Positions 7,068 to 13,764 are shown, counted from the first letter of the stretch. The stretch: DNA of 14,274 bases from Methanobacteriota archaeon (GCA_005878995.1 VBME01000158.1:1-14274), one strand, 5' to 3'. Notes: generated by a model not told the origin, from the letters alone. Numbers and translations are program-made.

Positions 7068-7530
7068 CGCCCCGCTGTCCCTGATACGTCCCGGACCGCT
7101 TCTCGTACGTTTCCGAGGACGGGGACTCGAGAGTCACGAACACGATCTGAGCGAACCGGTCTCCGATGGGCAACTCGAGCGGGTCGGAGCTCCCGTTCCA
7201 CGCGCCGAACGTCAGGGTGCCGGAAAACCCCGCATCGATCATCCCGAACGAGGCGATGACCCCGCGACGCGCCCACGTCGTCCGGAGCCAGATTTGGCCC
7301 GCCACGTGGCGACCGAGTCGGACGGACTCCCGCGTGCTGACCGCGAATCGGGTCGTCGGCGGGATCTTGGCGACGCCAGTGGTCGTCCGCGCGTTCGCCG
7401 CGGGGATGAGGATCTCCTCGATCGTGACGTCGTACCCGTTCGGCGTGAGGTGCGCCTCGTCGTACGGCGCGATTTGGATCTCGCCCTTGGCAAGGTACTG
7501 GCGGATGTCCGCGTCCGAGAGAATGGTCAC
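7048..7530 (-). CDS. dCTP deaminase/dUTPase family protein, probably dUTPase
   Basis: A 160-aa member of the dCTP deaminase/archaeal dUTPase trimeric family, which removes dUTP or makes dUMP precursors. The motifs are ILSDADIRQYL, the archaeal LTPNGYDVTIEEI (28-40), RTTWARRGVIASFGMIDAGF (83-102, with R88 and D99 in the dUTPase-like motif 3 region) and the C-terminal SGTYQGQRGVTLDR. In bifunctional DCD-DUT enzymes the segment after IDAGFxG reads ITLEI with a catalytic Glu, but here it reads LTFGA, with Gly109 in that place. That argues against dCTP deamination and for dUTPase activity, though it rests on memory of the family. GTG at 7530 is chosen because it gives the canonical VTILSD start and has a TTTAAT box 27 nt upstream. 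Confidence 0.88.
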   Translation of the reverse strand: MTILSDADIRQYLAKGEIQIAPYDEAHLTPNGYDVTIEEILIPAANARTTTGVAKIPPTTRFAVSTRESVRLGRHVAGQIWLRTTWARRGVIASFGMIDAGFSGTLTFGAWNGSSDPLELPIGDRFAQIVFVTLESPSSETYEKRSGTYQGQRGVTLDRP

Positions 7531-7554
7531 CGGCCGAGCATTCGAGCGACCGGC

Positions 7555-7560
7555 ATTAAA
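7555..7560 (-). promoter_or_regulatory. TATA-like box for the dCTP deaminase/dUTPase-family gene
   Basis: TTTAAT on the minus strand, 25-30 nt before the GTG at 7530, in otherwise GC-rich sequence. It fits a leaderless message and supports the short GTG start over the longer open frame. Confidence 0.55.
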
Positions 7561-7596
7561 CGTTACGAGAATCAGCACTGAGAGGAATGTCGGAGG

Positions 7597-7605
7597 GTAT
7601 TTACC
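7597..7605 (+). promoter_or_regulatory. TATA-like box for the 62-aa zinc protein gene
   Basis: GTATTTACC lies about 50 nt before the ATG at 7655. With a start site some 25 nt downstream, the message would have a leader of about 25-30 nt holding the GGAGG at 7641-7645, so this gene differs from its leaderless neighbours. Confidence 0.4.
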
Positions 7606-7640
7606 CCGCGCACCGGTCGAGCACGTGTCAAGAAGGACAC

Positions 7641-7645
7641 GGAGG
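7641..7645 (+). promoter_or_regulatory. Shine-Dalgarno sequence of the 62-aa zinc protein gene
   Basis: GGAGG ends 9 nt before the ATG at 7655. It is one of the few strong ribosome-binding sites in the window and is the main evidence that this short frame is translated. Confidence 0.5.
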
Positions 7646-7654
7646 ACCGAACCC

Positions 7655-7843
7655 ATGTGCGCAATGACCTTGGAACGCGAAGCCACCCGATTGAACTGCC
7701 CCCATTCGGAAGCCGTCGCAATCGGTTCCTCACGGAACGCGGAGCTGATGCGGTGCCGGGTGTGCGACCAGATTTTCGCCCGGCAAACGAACCGGGTCTC
7801 GGCGATTCGCTCGATGTGGACGCGGTTCCTCTCGATCCGCTAA
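7655..7843 (+). CDS. Small putative zinc-binding protein (62 aa)
   Basis: A short protein beginning MCAMTLEREATRLNCPHSEA. The four possible metal ligands are C15, H17, C34 and C37, in the patterns CPH and CRVC, separated by 16 residues, which resembles one zinc ribbon. The C-terminus is basic and aromatic (RSMWTRFLSIR), suggesting nucleic-acid contact. No family recognised. Support for a real gene: a Shine-Dalgarno-like GGAGG at 7641-7645 ends 9 nt before the ATG, and a TATA-like GTATTTACC at 7597-7605 precedes it. The gene fills the space between the divergent dut/dcd-type gene and the acyl-CoA dehydrogenase. A second ATG four codons in is the alternative start. Confidence 0.55.
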   Translation: MCAMTLEREATRLNCPHSEAVAIGSSRNAELMRCRVCDQIFARQTNRVSAIRSMWTRFLSIR

Positions 7844-7872
7844 CGCACTCCGCCGTCGCCGTGCGCTCCGAA

Positions 7873-7881
7873 AGTTTATGG
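7873..7881 (+). promoter_or_regulatory. TATA-like box for the acyl-CoA dehydrogenase-HIT unit
   Basis: AGTTTATGG lies about 38 nt before the ATG at 7916. GAGAGG at 7903-7908, 7 nt before the ATG, may be the ribosome-binding site. Confidence 0.45.
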
Positions 7882-7915
7882 GAATAGCGCAGCTTAGGCC
7901 GCGAGAGGCCGCCCG

Positions 7916-9076
7916 ATGGACTTTCAGTTGACGGAAGAGCAGCGGCTCGTTCAAGAGACCGCACGGGGCTTCGTCGACCGCGAGCTCATTCCACACGTGC
8001 GGGAGTGGGAGGCGAAGGGCGAGGTCCCGAAGGCCTTCTACCGCAAGATGGCGGACCTCGGATTCCTCGGGGCTCCCGTGCCGGAGAAGTACGGCGGCGC
8101 GGGCATGGACTACGTATCGTTCATGCTCCTCGTGGAAGAGCTGAGCCGGGGGTCCTCATCGGTTCGGACGACGGTCTCCGTTCAAACCTCCCTCAGCGAG
8201 ACCTCGCTCATGTGGTTCGGATCGGAGGCGCAGAAAGCGGCGTGGCTCGTGCCGCTCGCGAAAGGCCAGAAGTTCGGGGCGTGGGCGCTCACGGAGCCGG
8301 AGGCGGGAAGCGACGCGGGGAACCTCCAGACGACCGCGCGCCCCGAGAAGGACGAATGGGTCCTCAACGGCCAGAAGCGGTTCATTTCGAACGGGAGCAT
8401 CGCGGACTTCGTACAGGTGTACGCGAGAGAGCCCGGCACGAAAGGCCACGACGGGATTTCACTGTTCATGGTTCCGAAGGAGGCCCCGGGGTTCAAAGTC
8501 ACCCACGTCGAGACCACGACGAAGCTCGGGCTACGGGCAAGCCCAACCGCAGACCTCGCCTTCGAGAATTGCCGCATCCCGAAGGACCACCTGATCGGAA
8601 CGAAACGGGACGGGTGGAACCAGGCCATGCGGACGCTCAATAGCGGTCGGATCGGCATCGCGGCCGGAGCCGTCGGCGTGGCCCGTGCCGCCCTGGAGGC
8701 CGCGTCGAAATACGTCAAAGAGCGCAAGGCGTTCGGCCGGCCGATCGGCGACTTCCAGCTCGTCCGCGAGATGATCGCGCAGTCCGCGATGGAAATCGAC
8801 GCGGCTCGTCTCCTCACGCTCCGCGCCGCCTACATGCGGGATCTGGGGCAAGACAATACGCTCGAAGTCTCCATGGCCAAGCTCTTCGGGGCGCAGATGG
8901 CGCAGCGGGTCACGGATTGGGCCATCCAAGTCCATGGCGGGTACGGGTTCAGCGGCGAATTCGACGTCGAGCGGTACTATCGCGATGCGCGGATCCTCGG
9001 CCTCTACGAAGGCACGAACGAAATCCAGAAACTCATCATCGCCGAGCGGATCCTCGGACCATCGGCGAAGAAATGA
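7916..9076 (+). CDS. Acyl-CoA dehydrogenase
   Basis: A 386-aa FAD enzyme that oxidises acyl-CoA thioesters to trans-2-enoyl-CoA in fatty-acid or amino-acid catabolism, passing electrons to ETF. It has the full family architecture. The N-terminal helical domain begins MDFQLTEEQRLVQETARGF. The middle beta domain carries ALTEPEAGSDAGN (128-140) and KRFISNGSIADF (FAD contacts). The C-terminal helical domain has ERKAFGRPIGDFQLVREM and QVHGGYGFSGEFDVERYYRD. It ends in YEGTNEIQKLIIAERILG, where E365 in the YEGT motif is the likely catalytic base. The length is normal. The chain-length specificity cannot be read. A TTTATG box at 7875 and GAGAGG at 7903 lie before the ATG. The HIT gene starts 10 nt after its stop, so the two are probably cotranscribed. 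Confidence 0.96.
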   Translation: MDFQLTEEQRLVQETARGFVDRELIPHVREWEAKGEVPKAFYRKMADLGFLGAPVPEKYGGAGMDYVSFMLLVEELSRGSSSVRTTVSVQTSLSETSLMWFGSEAQKAAWLVPLAKGQKFGAWALTEPEAGSDAGNLQTTARPEKDEWVLNGQKRFISNGSIADFVQVYAREPGTKGHDGISLFMVPKEAPGFKVTHVETTTKLGLRASPTADLAFENCRIPKDHLIGTKRDGWNQAMRTLNSGRIGIAAGAVGVARAALEAASKYVKERKAFGRPIGDFQLVREMIAQSAMEIDAARLLTLRAAYMRDLGQDNTLEVSMAKLFGAQMAQRVTDWAIQVHGGYGFSGEFDVERYYRDARILGLYEGTNEIQKLIIAERILGPSAKK

Positions 9077-9086
9077 GAGCCCCGGC

Positions 9087-9539
9087 ATGGCGGCCTCGTC
9101 GAGAGACTGTATCTTCTGCAAGATCGTCCGCCGCGAGGCCCCCGCGAGCATCGTTCGCGAAGACGAGTCCACGCTCGCGTTCATGGACATCCAGCCGATG
9201 AACGAAGGACACGTGCTCATCATTCCGAAGGTCCACGCGGCGTATGTCGAGGACCTCCCGCACGGAGCCGCGGGCCCGATGCTGGATGCCGCAGCGGAAG
9301 TCTCCCGGGCCCTCCGCGCCAGCGGCATCCGCTGCGAAGCCGTGAGCTTCTATCTGGCGAACGGGAAGGAAGCGGGCCAAGAAGTGTTCCACGTCCACCT
9401 TCATCTCATCCCACGGTGGAAAGGCGACGGATTCGGACTCCGCGTCCGCCCGGGTTACGGCCGCATCGCGGACCGAAAGGAACTGGATGACCTCGCGGGA
9501 AAGATCCGGGCCGCGATGGGGCGGCGCTCAATGCGCTGA
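9087..9539 (+). CDS. HIT-family nucleotide hydrolase/transferase
   Basis: A 150-aa histidine-triad protein of the Hint/Fhit-like class that hydrolyses nucleotide phosphoramidates or dinucleoside polyphosphates. The catalytic triad is HVHLHL at 102-107 (H102, H104, H106), preceded by the family's ANGKEAGQ loop with the conserved Asn92. The N-terminal CIFCKI (C8, C11) is the zinc-linked start of the archaeal/bacterial HIT group, and H50 may complete a site. MDIQPMNEGHVLIIPKVH is the usual beta-sheet core. The ATG at 9087 follows the acyl-CoA dehydrogenase stop by 10 nt, implying one transcript. The substrate is unknown. Its 3' end overlaps the convergent hemerythrin-like gene by 12 bp. Confidence 0.95.
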   Translation: MAASSRDCIFCKIVRREAPASIVREDESTLAFMDIQPMNEGHVLIIPKVHAAYVEDLPHGAAGPMLDAAAEVSRALRASGIRCEAVSFYLANGKEAGQEVFHVHLHLIPRWKGDGFGLRVRPGYGRIADRKELDDLAGKIRAAMGRRSMR

Positions 9540-10031
9540 AAGCTGCGCCTTCATTGCGCGGACTTGTTCCGCGGAAAGGACTTTCCGACCCGTGGGAAAA
9601 AGGCTCGCGTTCTCTTTGCGAAAATGGTCCCAGATAAACTGGACCAAGAAAATCCCGTGTCGGTTCAGCTCCTGAATCCGGGGCCACACATCCGGGCCGC
9701 GTCGAAGCTCGTCGCGGGCTTCCCTGAACTTCTCGATTCCGCGGCGGATTTCCTCGTGTTCGTACGCAACGACGTTGACGAGGGTTCCGTATCGGCCGAT
9801 CGCCTTCTCGATCCGCGGGATCACGGCCTCGTCCTCGAGGCTCAGGTGGGGCAGCAGTTCGTCCTCGAAGAACCGCAACGCCTCGTCGAGGATGATCCGA
9901 TTCTCCTCTCGAGCTTCCCGCGTCGCCATCATCTCATCGAGCGTGGCCTCGAGCTCCGTCAGCTTGTCGACGAAGTCCGCATGGGCTGCAATCAGGGGGG
10001 CGAACGGGTCGTCGGCCGGTACGTCGCCCAT
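9528..10031 (-). CDS. Hemerythrin-like (HHE) cation-binding domain protein
   Basis: A 167-aa four-helix-bundle protein with the di-iron ligand pattern of hemerythrin/HHE domains: H17 in the first helix, H62 and E66 in LPHLSLEDE, H92 in YEHEEI, then H125 and HFRKE (H136, E140) in the last helix. The role of such single-domain proteins ranges from oxygen or nitric oxide sensing to iron storage, and nothing here distinguishes them. No membrane segment or signal peptide is seen, so it is probably cytoplasmic. It lies 40 nt downstream of asnS on the same strand, but has its own TTTTAG box about 29 nt upstream of the ATG, so it may have its own leaderless transcript. It overlaps the HIT gene by 12 bp at the 3' end. 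Confidence 0.93.
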   Translation of the reverse strand: MGDVPADDPFAPLIAAHADFVDKLTELEATLDEMMATREAREENRIILDEALRFFEDELLPHLSLEDEAVIPRIEKAIGRYGTLVNVVAYEHEEIRRGIEKFREARDELRRGPDVWPRIQELNRHGIFLVQFIWDHFRKENASLFPTGRKVLSAEQVRAMKAQLSAH

Positions 10032-10056
10032 CGCCGAGCGCCTAGGGGCTGTCGGC

Positions 10057-10062
10057 CTAAAA
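10057..10062 (-). promoter_or_regulatory. TATA-like box for the hemerythrin-like gene
   Basis: TTTTAG on the minus strand, centred about 29 nt before the ATG at 10031, inside the 40-nt gap after asnS. It suggests the gene has its own promoter in addition to any readthrough from asnS. Confidence 0.45.
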
Positions 10063-10071
10063 GGGTGCGCC

Positions 10072-11361
10072 TCAGGGCGCGAACCGCGCGGGTGTCCGCG
10101 GAAACGGGACGGCGTCGCGGATGTGCTCGAGCTTGCAAATCCATTGAATCAACCGCTCCATCCCCATCCCGAAGCCCGCGTGCTGCACGCTGCCGAAGCG
10201 ACGGGAGTCGAGGTACCAATCGTACGCCTTCGGGTCCTCTCCCTGTTCTCGGAGCGCCTTTTGGATCCTGTCGAGGTCCGTCTCGCGTTCGCTCCCTCCG
10301 ACGACCTCGCCGACCCCGTCGCCGGCGATCACATCGAACGCGAGGACGAGATCCGGATGTTTCGGGTCCCGCGCCTTGTAGAAGGCTTGCGTGATCCGCG
10401 GGTAGTGCGTCACGATGATCGGCTTCGACTTCCCCTCGGTCAGCGCCCGCTCCTCGAGGGTCCGCAGGTCCTTTCCCCACTCGAGGTCCATCCCCTTCTT
10501 CTTCAGGACCCCCAGGGCCTCGTCGTACGTCATCCGCTCGAACGGCGGCTTCACGGCTTTCAGGAACTCGACCGTGCGACCCATAGCCACGACGTCCTCC
10601 GGACGTTCCTCCGCGACCCGCTGGCACGCATGGGAGATGACACCTTCCGCGTGTTTGATCACCTCATCCATGCCCGCCCACGCCTCCTCCATTTCCGCGT
10701 GCCAGTACTCCGTGAGATGCCGGGTCGTGCGGGATTTCTCCGCACGGAACGACGGGCCGATGTAGTAAATCTTCTCCATCGCGAGGACGAGCGCTTCCGC
10801 GTAGAGCTGCCAAGACTGCGTCAGGTGCGCCTTGCGGCCGAAGTATTCCATTTCGAAGAGGGTCGCACCACCCTCGCTGCCTGCGGAGGTAATCATTGGC
10901 GGCGAGACCTCCCAGAATCCATGATCGCGAAAGTACTCGTGGACCGCGCCGAACGTCGTGTGGCGAATCCGGAAGATGGTGGTCATCCGCTGGGAGCGGA
11001 CCCAGAGGTGCCGCACATCGAGCAGGAACTCCTCGCTCGGATCCTCTTGGATCGGGAATTTTTCCGCGAAGTGCACGACCTGGAAGTCGTCCGCATGGAT
11101 TTCGAACCCGCCGGGCGCTCGCTTGTCCGCGAAGACCTTGCCGCGGACGATGACGGCGGACTCGATGAGAGCTTTCACGGCGGCAGCGAATGCCTCCGCG
11201 GAAACGGCGTCCCGAGAGATCGCCACCTGGACGATGCCCGTCGCGTCCCGCACGACGACGAACGCTTTCCCCCCGACGGTCCGCGTCCGGTAGATCCAGC
11301 CTCGCAGCTGGACCGCCTTGCCGGTGTGGCTTCCCTTCAGGATTTCCGCGATGGAGACCAT
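10072..11361 (-). CDS. asnS: Asparaginyl-tRNA synthetase
   Basis: A class IIb aminoacyl-tRNA synthetase of 429 aa (434 if the upstream ATG at 11376 is used). It has an N-terminal OB-fold anticodon-binding domain (KAVQLRGWIYRTRTVGGKAF) and class II motifs: motif 1 region DHGFWEVSPPMI (146-157), motif 2 FRAEKSRTTRHLTEYWHAEME (205-225) and motif 3 GFGMGMERLIQW (397-408). The EKSRTTRHLTEYWHAE version of motif 2 points to AsnRS rather than AspRS. The complete OB fold argues against an asparagine-synthetase paralog. The ATG at 11361 is chosen because GGGAG lies about 8 nt upstream, but this is not decisive. The gene diverges from the acetyltransferase gene across a spacer of about 80 nt. Confidence 0.93.
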   Translation of the reverse strand: MVSIAEILKGSHTGKAVQLRGWIYRTRTVGGKAFVVVRDATGIVQVAISRDAVSAEAFAAAVKALIESAVIVRGKVFADKRAPGGFEIHADDFQVVHFAEKFPIQEDPSEEFLLDVRHLWVRSQRMTTIFRIRHTTFGAVHEYFRDHGFWEVSPPMITSAGSEGGATLFEMEYFGRKAHLTQSWQLYAEALVLAMEKIYYIGPSFRAEKSRTTRHLTEYWHAEMEEAWAGMDEVIKHAEGVISHACQRVAEERPEDVVAMGRTVEFLKAVKPPFERMTYDEALGVLKKKGMDLEWGKDLRTLEERALTEGKSKPIIVTHYPRITQAFYKARDPKHPDLVLAFDVIAGDGVGEVVGGSERETDLDRIQKALREQGEDPKAYDWYLDSRRFGSVQHAGFGMGMERLIQWICKLEHIRDAVPFPRTPARFAP

Positions 11362-11414
11362 GAACCCGGCTCCCATTCCGCTGGGTCTAGATTACCCTTT
11401 CTAGGTCGAAAAAG

Positions 11415-11422
11415 ACAATAAC
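11415..11422 (+). promoter_or_regulatory. TATA-like box for the acetyltransferase gene
   Basis: ACAATAAC, 24-31 nt before the TTG at 11446. It is a weak match to an archaeal TATA box, but its distance fits a leaderless transcript and supports the TTG start. Confidence 0.35.
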
Positions 11423-11445
11423 CTCCCACGCGGTTCGAAGACGCC

Positions 11446-11916
11446 TTGCGAGTTGCCGGACCGGATGATCTGAGCGCACTCTACCGTTTCGAAGTCCTGT
11501 GCTTCCGGGAGCACCGGTTCCGCCGGGACCACATCGATTGGATCCTGCGTCACGAGCGCGCGCTCACCCTCGTCGAAGACGGCCCCGAAGGCGTGACGGC
11601 AGCGATGATGCTGCTGTTCGAAGGGTCGGTGTGCCGGGTCCTGTCCGTCGCGGTGGCGCCGGAACACCGTCGCCGAGGAATTGGGACCCGCATGATGCGA
11701 GCCGCGGAAACGACCTGCCAGGAACGCGGCCTCTCGGCAATCCGGTTGGAAGTCAGCACGAGCAACCTCGCGGCGATCGAATTCTACCGCAAATTGGGAT
11801 ACCGGACGGACGGGGTGTTGCGCGGGTATTACTCCTGGGGCGAGGACGCATATAGCATGCACAAGGCAACCCTCCCGACTGTGTCCGATCCCTTGCCATC
11901 GTCCCATATGACATGA
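11446..11916 (+). CDS. GNAT N-acetyltransferase, RimI/Ard1-like
   Basis: A 156-aa acetyltransferase that uses acetyl-CoA, probably on protein N-termini. The core motif A is VLSVAVAPEHRRRGIGTRMM (65-84), with the pyrophosphate-binding R-R-R-G-I-G at 75-80. It is followed by ERGLSAIRLEVSTSNLAAIE and FYRKLGYRTDGVLRGYYSWGEDAYSMHK, the C-terminal pattern seen in RimI and archaeal Ard1 proteins. The start is a TTG at 11446, the only start codon available between the in-frame TAA at 11419 and the RVAGPDDLSALYRF domain beginning. A CAATAA-like box lies 25-30 nt upstream, fitting a leaderless message. A tandem TGA TAA ends the gene, followed by an AT-rich stretch with a weak stem and T run. Confidence 0.88.
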   Translation: MRVAGPDDLSALYRFEVLCFREHRFRRDHIDWILRHERALTLVEDGPEGVTAAMMLLFEGSVCRVLSVAVAPEHRRRGIGTRMMRAAETTCQERGLSAIRLEVSTSNLAAIEFYRKLGYRTDGVLRGYYSWGEDAYSMHKATLPTVSDPLPSSHMT

Positions 11917-11943
11917 TAAATAATAATGAATGGATATTATTTT
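11917..11943 (+). terminator. Possible terminator after the acetyltransferase gene
   Basis: Directly after the TGA stop, a second in-frame TAA begins an AT-only stretch in a GC-rich region. AATAAT (11922-11927) pairs with ATTATT (11936-11941) around an 8-nt loop, and a run of four T ends at 11943. The stem is weak, but archaeal termination depends mainly on T-rich tracts. Confidence 0.35.
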
Positions 11944-11973
11944 GGGAGCGAAGCACCTGGGTTCCTGCAAACT

Positions 11974-11979
11974 CTTAAG
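11974..11979 (+). promoter_or_regulatory. TATA-like box for the pdaD operon
   Basis: CTTAAG centred about 38 nt before the ATG at 12015, giving a short leader of about 10 nt. No Shine-Dalgarno is seen in the leader. Confidence 0.45.
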
Positions 11980-12014
11980 TCCCCATCGACAATCCGTCGG
12001 GTTCGCAGAGCACC

Positions 12015-12482
12015 ATGCTGCCGCTCCCCACGAAGTTCTTTGTCACGTCGGGCAAGGCTGTCTCCAAGGTTTCCGATCTGAATGCGTTCGACGAAGCGCT
12101 CCAGAACGCGGGACTCGCCGAACAGAATATCGTCTCCGTCTCCTCCGTGCTCCCGATTGGCATCAAGGCCGTCCGCCGCAGAGACCTCCCCATGGGCGCG
12201 ATCACCCACTGCGTGTTGGCCCAGCAGCGGGGCGGGGAAGGCGAGACGATCTCCGCGGGGATCGCGTTCGGCTTCCGCGATGACGGCTCCGGCGGCTACG
12301 TCGCCGAAGGCCACATGCACGGCACGAAGAACTCCCTCCGCGAGGTCATGGAGTGGAAGATGGGAGAGATGGCGAAGCTCCGCGGGATCAAGTTCCGACG
12401 GATCGACTACCGCATCGAGGAACTCAGCATCCCGATGGACCACTACGGCGCGTGCCTCGCGGCCCTCGTCTTCCTCGTGTGA
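12015..12482 (+). CDS. pdaD: Pyruvoyl-dependent arginine decarboxylase
   Basis: A 155-aa pro-enzyme of the PvlArgDC family. It converts arginine to agmatine, feeding polyamine synthesis and, in archaea, agmatidine modification of tRNA-Ile2. The self-cleavage site is NIVSVSSVLP (38-47): the chain is expected to break between S43 and S44, leaving the pyruvoyl group on the large subunit. Other family segments are PTKFFVTSGKAVSKVSDLNA at the N-terminus, HCVLAQQRGGEGETISAGIA and GGYVAEGHMHGTKNSLREVM. The start at 12015 gives the expected length of about 155-165 aa. A CTTAAG box lies about 38 nt upstream. The zinc-ribbon gene starts 2 nt after its stop. Confidence 0.95.
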   Translation: MLPLPTKFFVTSGKAVSKVSDLNAFDEALQNAGLAEQNIVSVSSVLPIGIKAVRRRDLPMGAITHCVLAQQRGGEGETISAGIAFGFRDDGSGGYVAEGHMHGTKNSLREVMEWKMGEMAKLRGIKFRRIDYRIEELSIPMDHYGACLAALVFLV

Positions 12483-12484
12483 GC

Positions 12485-12961
12485 ATGTACGGCGTCGTCG
12501 TCTGCCCGCGGTGCAAACGCGCGAAAGGCGTGAACCTGAAGCAGAAGACGACGACCTGCTCGTGTGGCTTCGAGATTCGCGTGGTTCCCGCTCGGGTCCG
12601 CGGCCGCGCCGAGACGGCCCGTGAACTCGTCCCGTTGGTCGGGCAGGTGAGCGCGGAGATGGCCGGCGGCACCGAGGCGTACCGTCGGGCTCAGGCTCCG
12701 ATTCGGAGGAAGCGATCTCGGGATGTCCACGTTCGGGTCATCGGCATCGCCGCAAAAGCCCGCGACCGAGCGGGTCGGGTCCGGGCGGCGGCAATCGAGC
12801 TCACGCGGGAACTCGAGGTCTTCTCGATCGCGGACTGGGACCGGGTCCTCGCGGGACTGGGAATCCCCCAGCCCGAGGAAGCGCTCGCCACGTTGGTCCG
12901 GGACAACGCTGTGTTCGAGCCGAAAGCCGGGTTTTACCGATCGGTGATCCTCAGTCCCTAG
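12485..12961 (+). CDS. Zinc-ribbon and winged-helix-like protein (DUF5817-like)
   Basis: A 158-aa protein with an N-terminal zinc ribbon (C7, C10, C25, C27 in CPRC and CSCG) opening MYGVVVCPRCKRAKGVNLKQ. A basic, Arg-rich linker follows (about 35-100), then a C-terminal segment (about 105-158, reading LEVFSIADWDRVLAGLGI, PQPEEALATLVRDN, AVFEPKAGFYRSV) that looks like a winged helix. The opening and the overall layout resemble, from memory, archaeal DUF5817-type proteins, for which no precise function is known. It is probably a nucleic-acid-binding protein. It is the second gene of a pair with pdaD, 2 nt after its stop, and its stop overlaps the convergent membrane-protein gene by 11 bp. Confidence 0.8.
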   Translation: MYGVVVCPRCKRAKGVNLKQKTTTCSCGFEIRVVPARVRGRAETARELVPLVGQVSAEMAGGTEAYRRAQAPIRRKRSRDVHVRVIGIAAKARDRAGRVRAAAIELTRELEVFSIADWDRVLAGLGIPQPEEALATLVRDNAVFEPKAGFYRSVILSP

Positions 12962-13688
12962 GCAAAGGCGCTCGGCGTCGCTCGCGGCGGAGTTCGCGCC
13001 GGAGTTCCTCGGGCAACGTGCCAGGGAGGATTTCGCGGTAGACGTAATAGTAGATCAGGAGCGCGAATCCCAATGAGGTGGTGGCGGAAATCGCCGCATA
13101 CGGCTCGCCAATTTGAGGCCCGAGGAGGAACGGGACGAGAAAGACGCCATGGCCGAAACGGACGGCGAGGGCTCGCAAGAAAGCCCACCAGGTATCGTTC
13201 CGCGACGCGCCGAACCCGATCAACGCGCCCGTGTCTGCATTCACCAGGCCGAGTCCGAAGGAGTAGAGGACGAGAAGCGCCAGAGTCTCGGGAACGTACA
13301 GCGTGGCCTGAGAGGCCCATCCGGCCGCGATGACTCCACTCGCCGCTGCTCCGATTCCTAGCGGCACGCCATAGAACGTGGTGTCGAACCGGCCTCGGTA
13401 CGTCTTGCGGTTGAGCCACACGAGCTTGAACGACTCCTCGAACACGAAGCTCACCGCAATGGCCGCAGCGAACGCAGCAAGATCCCCGGTCGGCAGCGAG
13501 AGGGTGAAGATACTCGCAACGGTCCCGAAGATCAGGCCGACCGCGAGGCTGCCGAACACCCGGCGGTCATCGAACAGCGTACGCTCGACCTGAGGCCGAT
13601 CGAAGCGTCGGAGGGAGGCCCACAGAATCGCGAGGCCCGGCAGGATCCCCAAGAGGAACGCGACGAAGAAGTCGAGGTTCGACGCCAT
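12951..13688 (-). CDS. PrsW-like seven-helix membrane protein, possible intramembrane protease
   Basis: A 245-aa membrane protein with about seven hydrophobic segments (near 6-26, 45-66, 70-92, 106-125, 130-150, 167-190 and 197-220), an outside or inside loop of basic residues (RRFDRPQVERTLFDDRR), and a positively charged C-terminal tail (RRELRRERRRAP). The third segment carries EESFK (84-88), the EExxK element of PrsW-type metalloproteases, and GHGVF (179-183) supplies a candidate metal-binding His. The middle PrsW signature with a conserved Glu is not clearly visible, so protease activity is tentative. The ATG at 13688 removes 54 implausible upstream residues and sits about 30 nt after a CTTAAG box. 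The target is unknown. Confidence 0.72.
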   Translation of the reverse strand: MASNLDFFVAFLLGILPGLAILWASLRRFDRPQVERTLFDDRRVFGSLAVGLIFGTVASIFTLSLPTGDLAAFAAAIAVSFVFEESFKLVWLNRKTYRGRFDTTFYGVPLGIGAAASGVIAAGWASQATLYVPETLALLVLYSFGLGLVNADTGALIGFGASRNDTWWAFLRALAVRFGHGVFLVPFLLGPQIGEPYAAISATTSLGFALLIYYYVYREILPGTLPEELRRELRRERRRAPLPRD

Positions 13689-13716
13689 GAATCGCGTTGC
13701 GAAGGAGAGGGCGCTA

Positions 13717-13722
13717 CTTAAG
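13717..13722 (-). promoter_or_regulatory. TATA-like box for the PrsW-like gene
   Basis: The palindromic CTTAAG is centred 31 nt before the ATG at 13688. It sits in a 113-nt spacer shared with the divergent zinc-ribbon gene. Confidence 0.5.
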
Positions 13723-13764
13723 CGCGCGTCCGACCGACTATCGGGGCTGACAACGGGAAGAATG

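Noticed and set aside
8531..9328. A 265-codon minus-strand frame
   Set aside because: It is antisense to the acyl-CoA dehydrogenase and HIT genes and has no recognisable domain.
9775..11421. A 548-codon open frame on the plus strand
   Set aside because: It runs antisense to asnS and the hemerythrin-like gene, both of which have clear family motifs. Its own translation is Arg/Pro-rich with no domain. High GC leaves long open frames opposite real genes.
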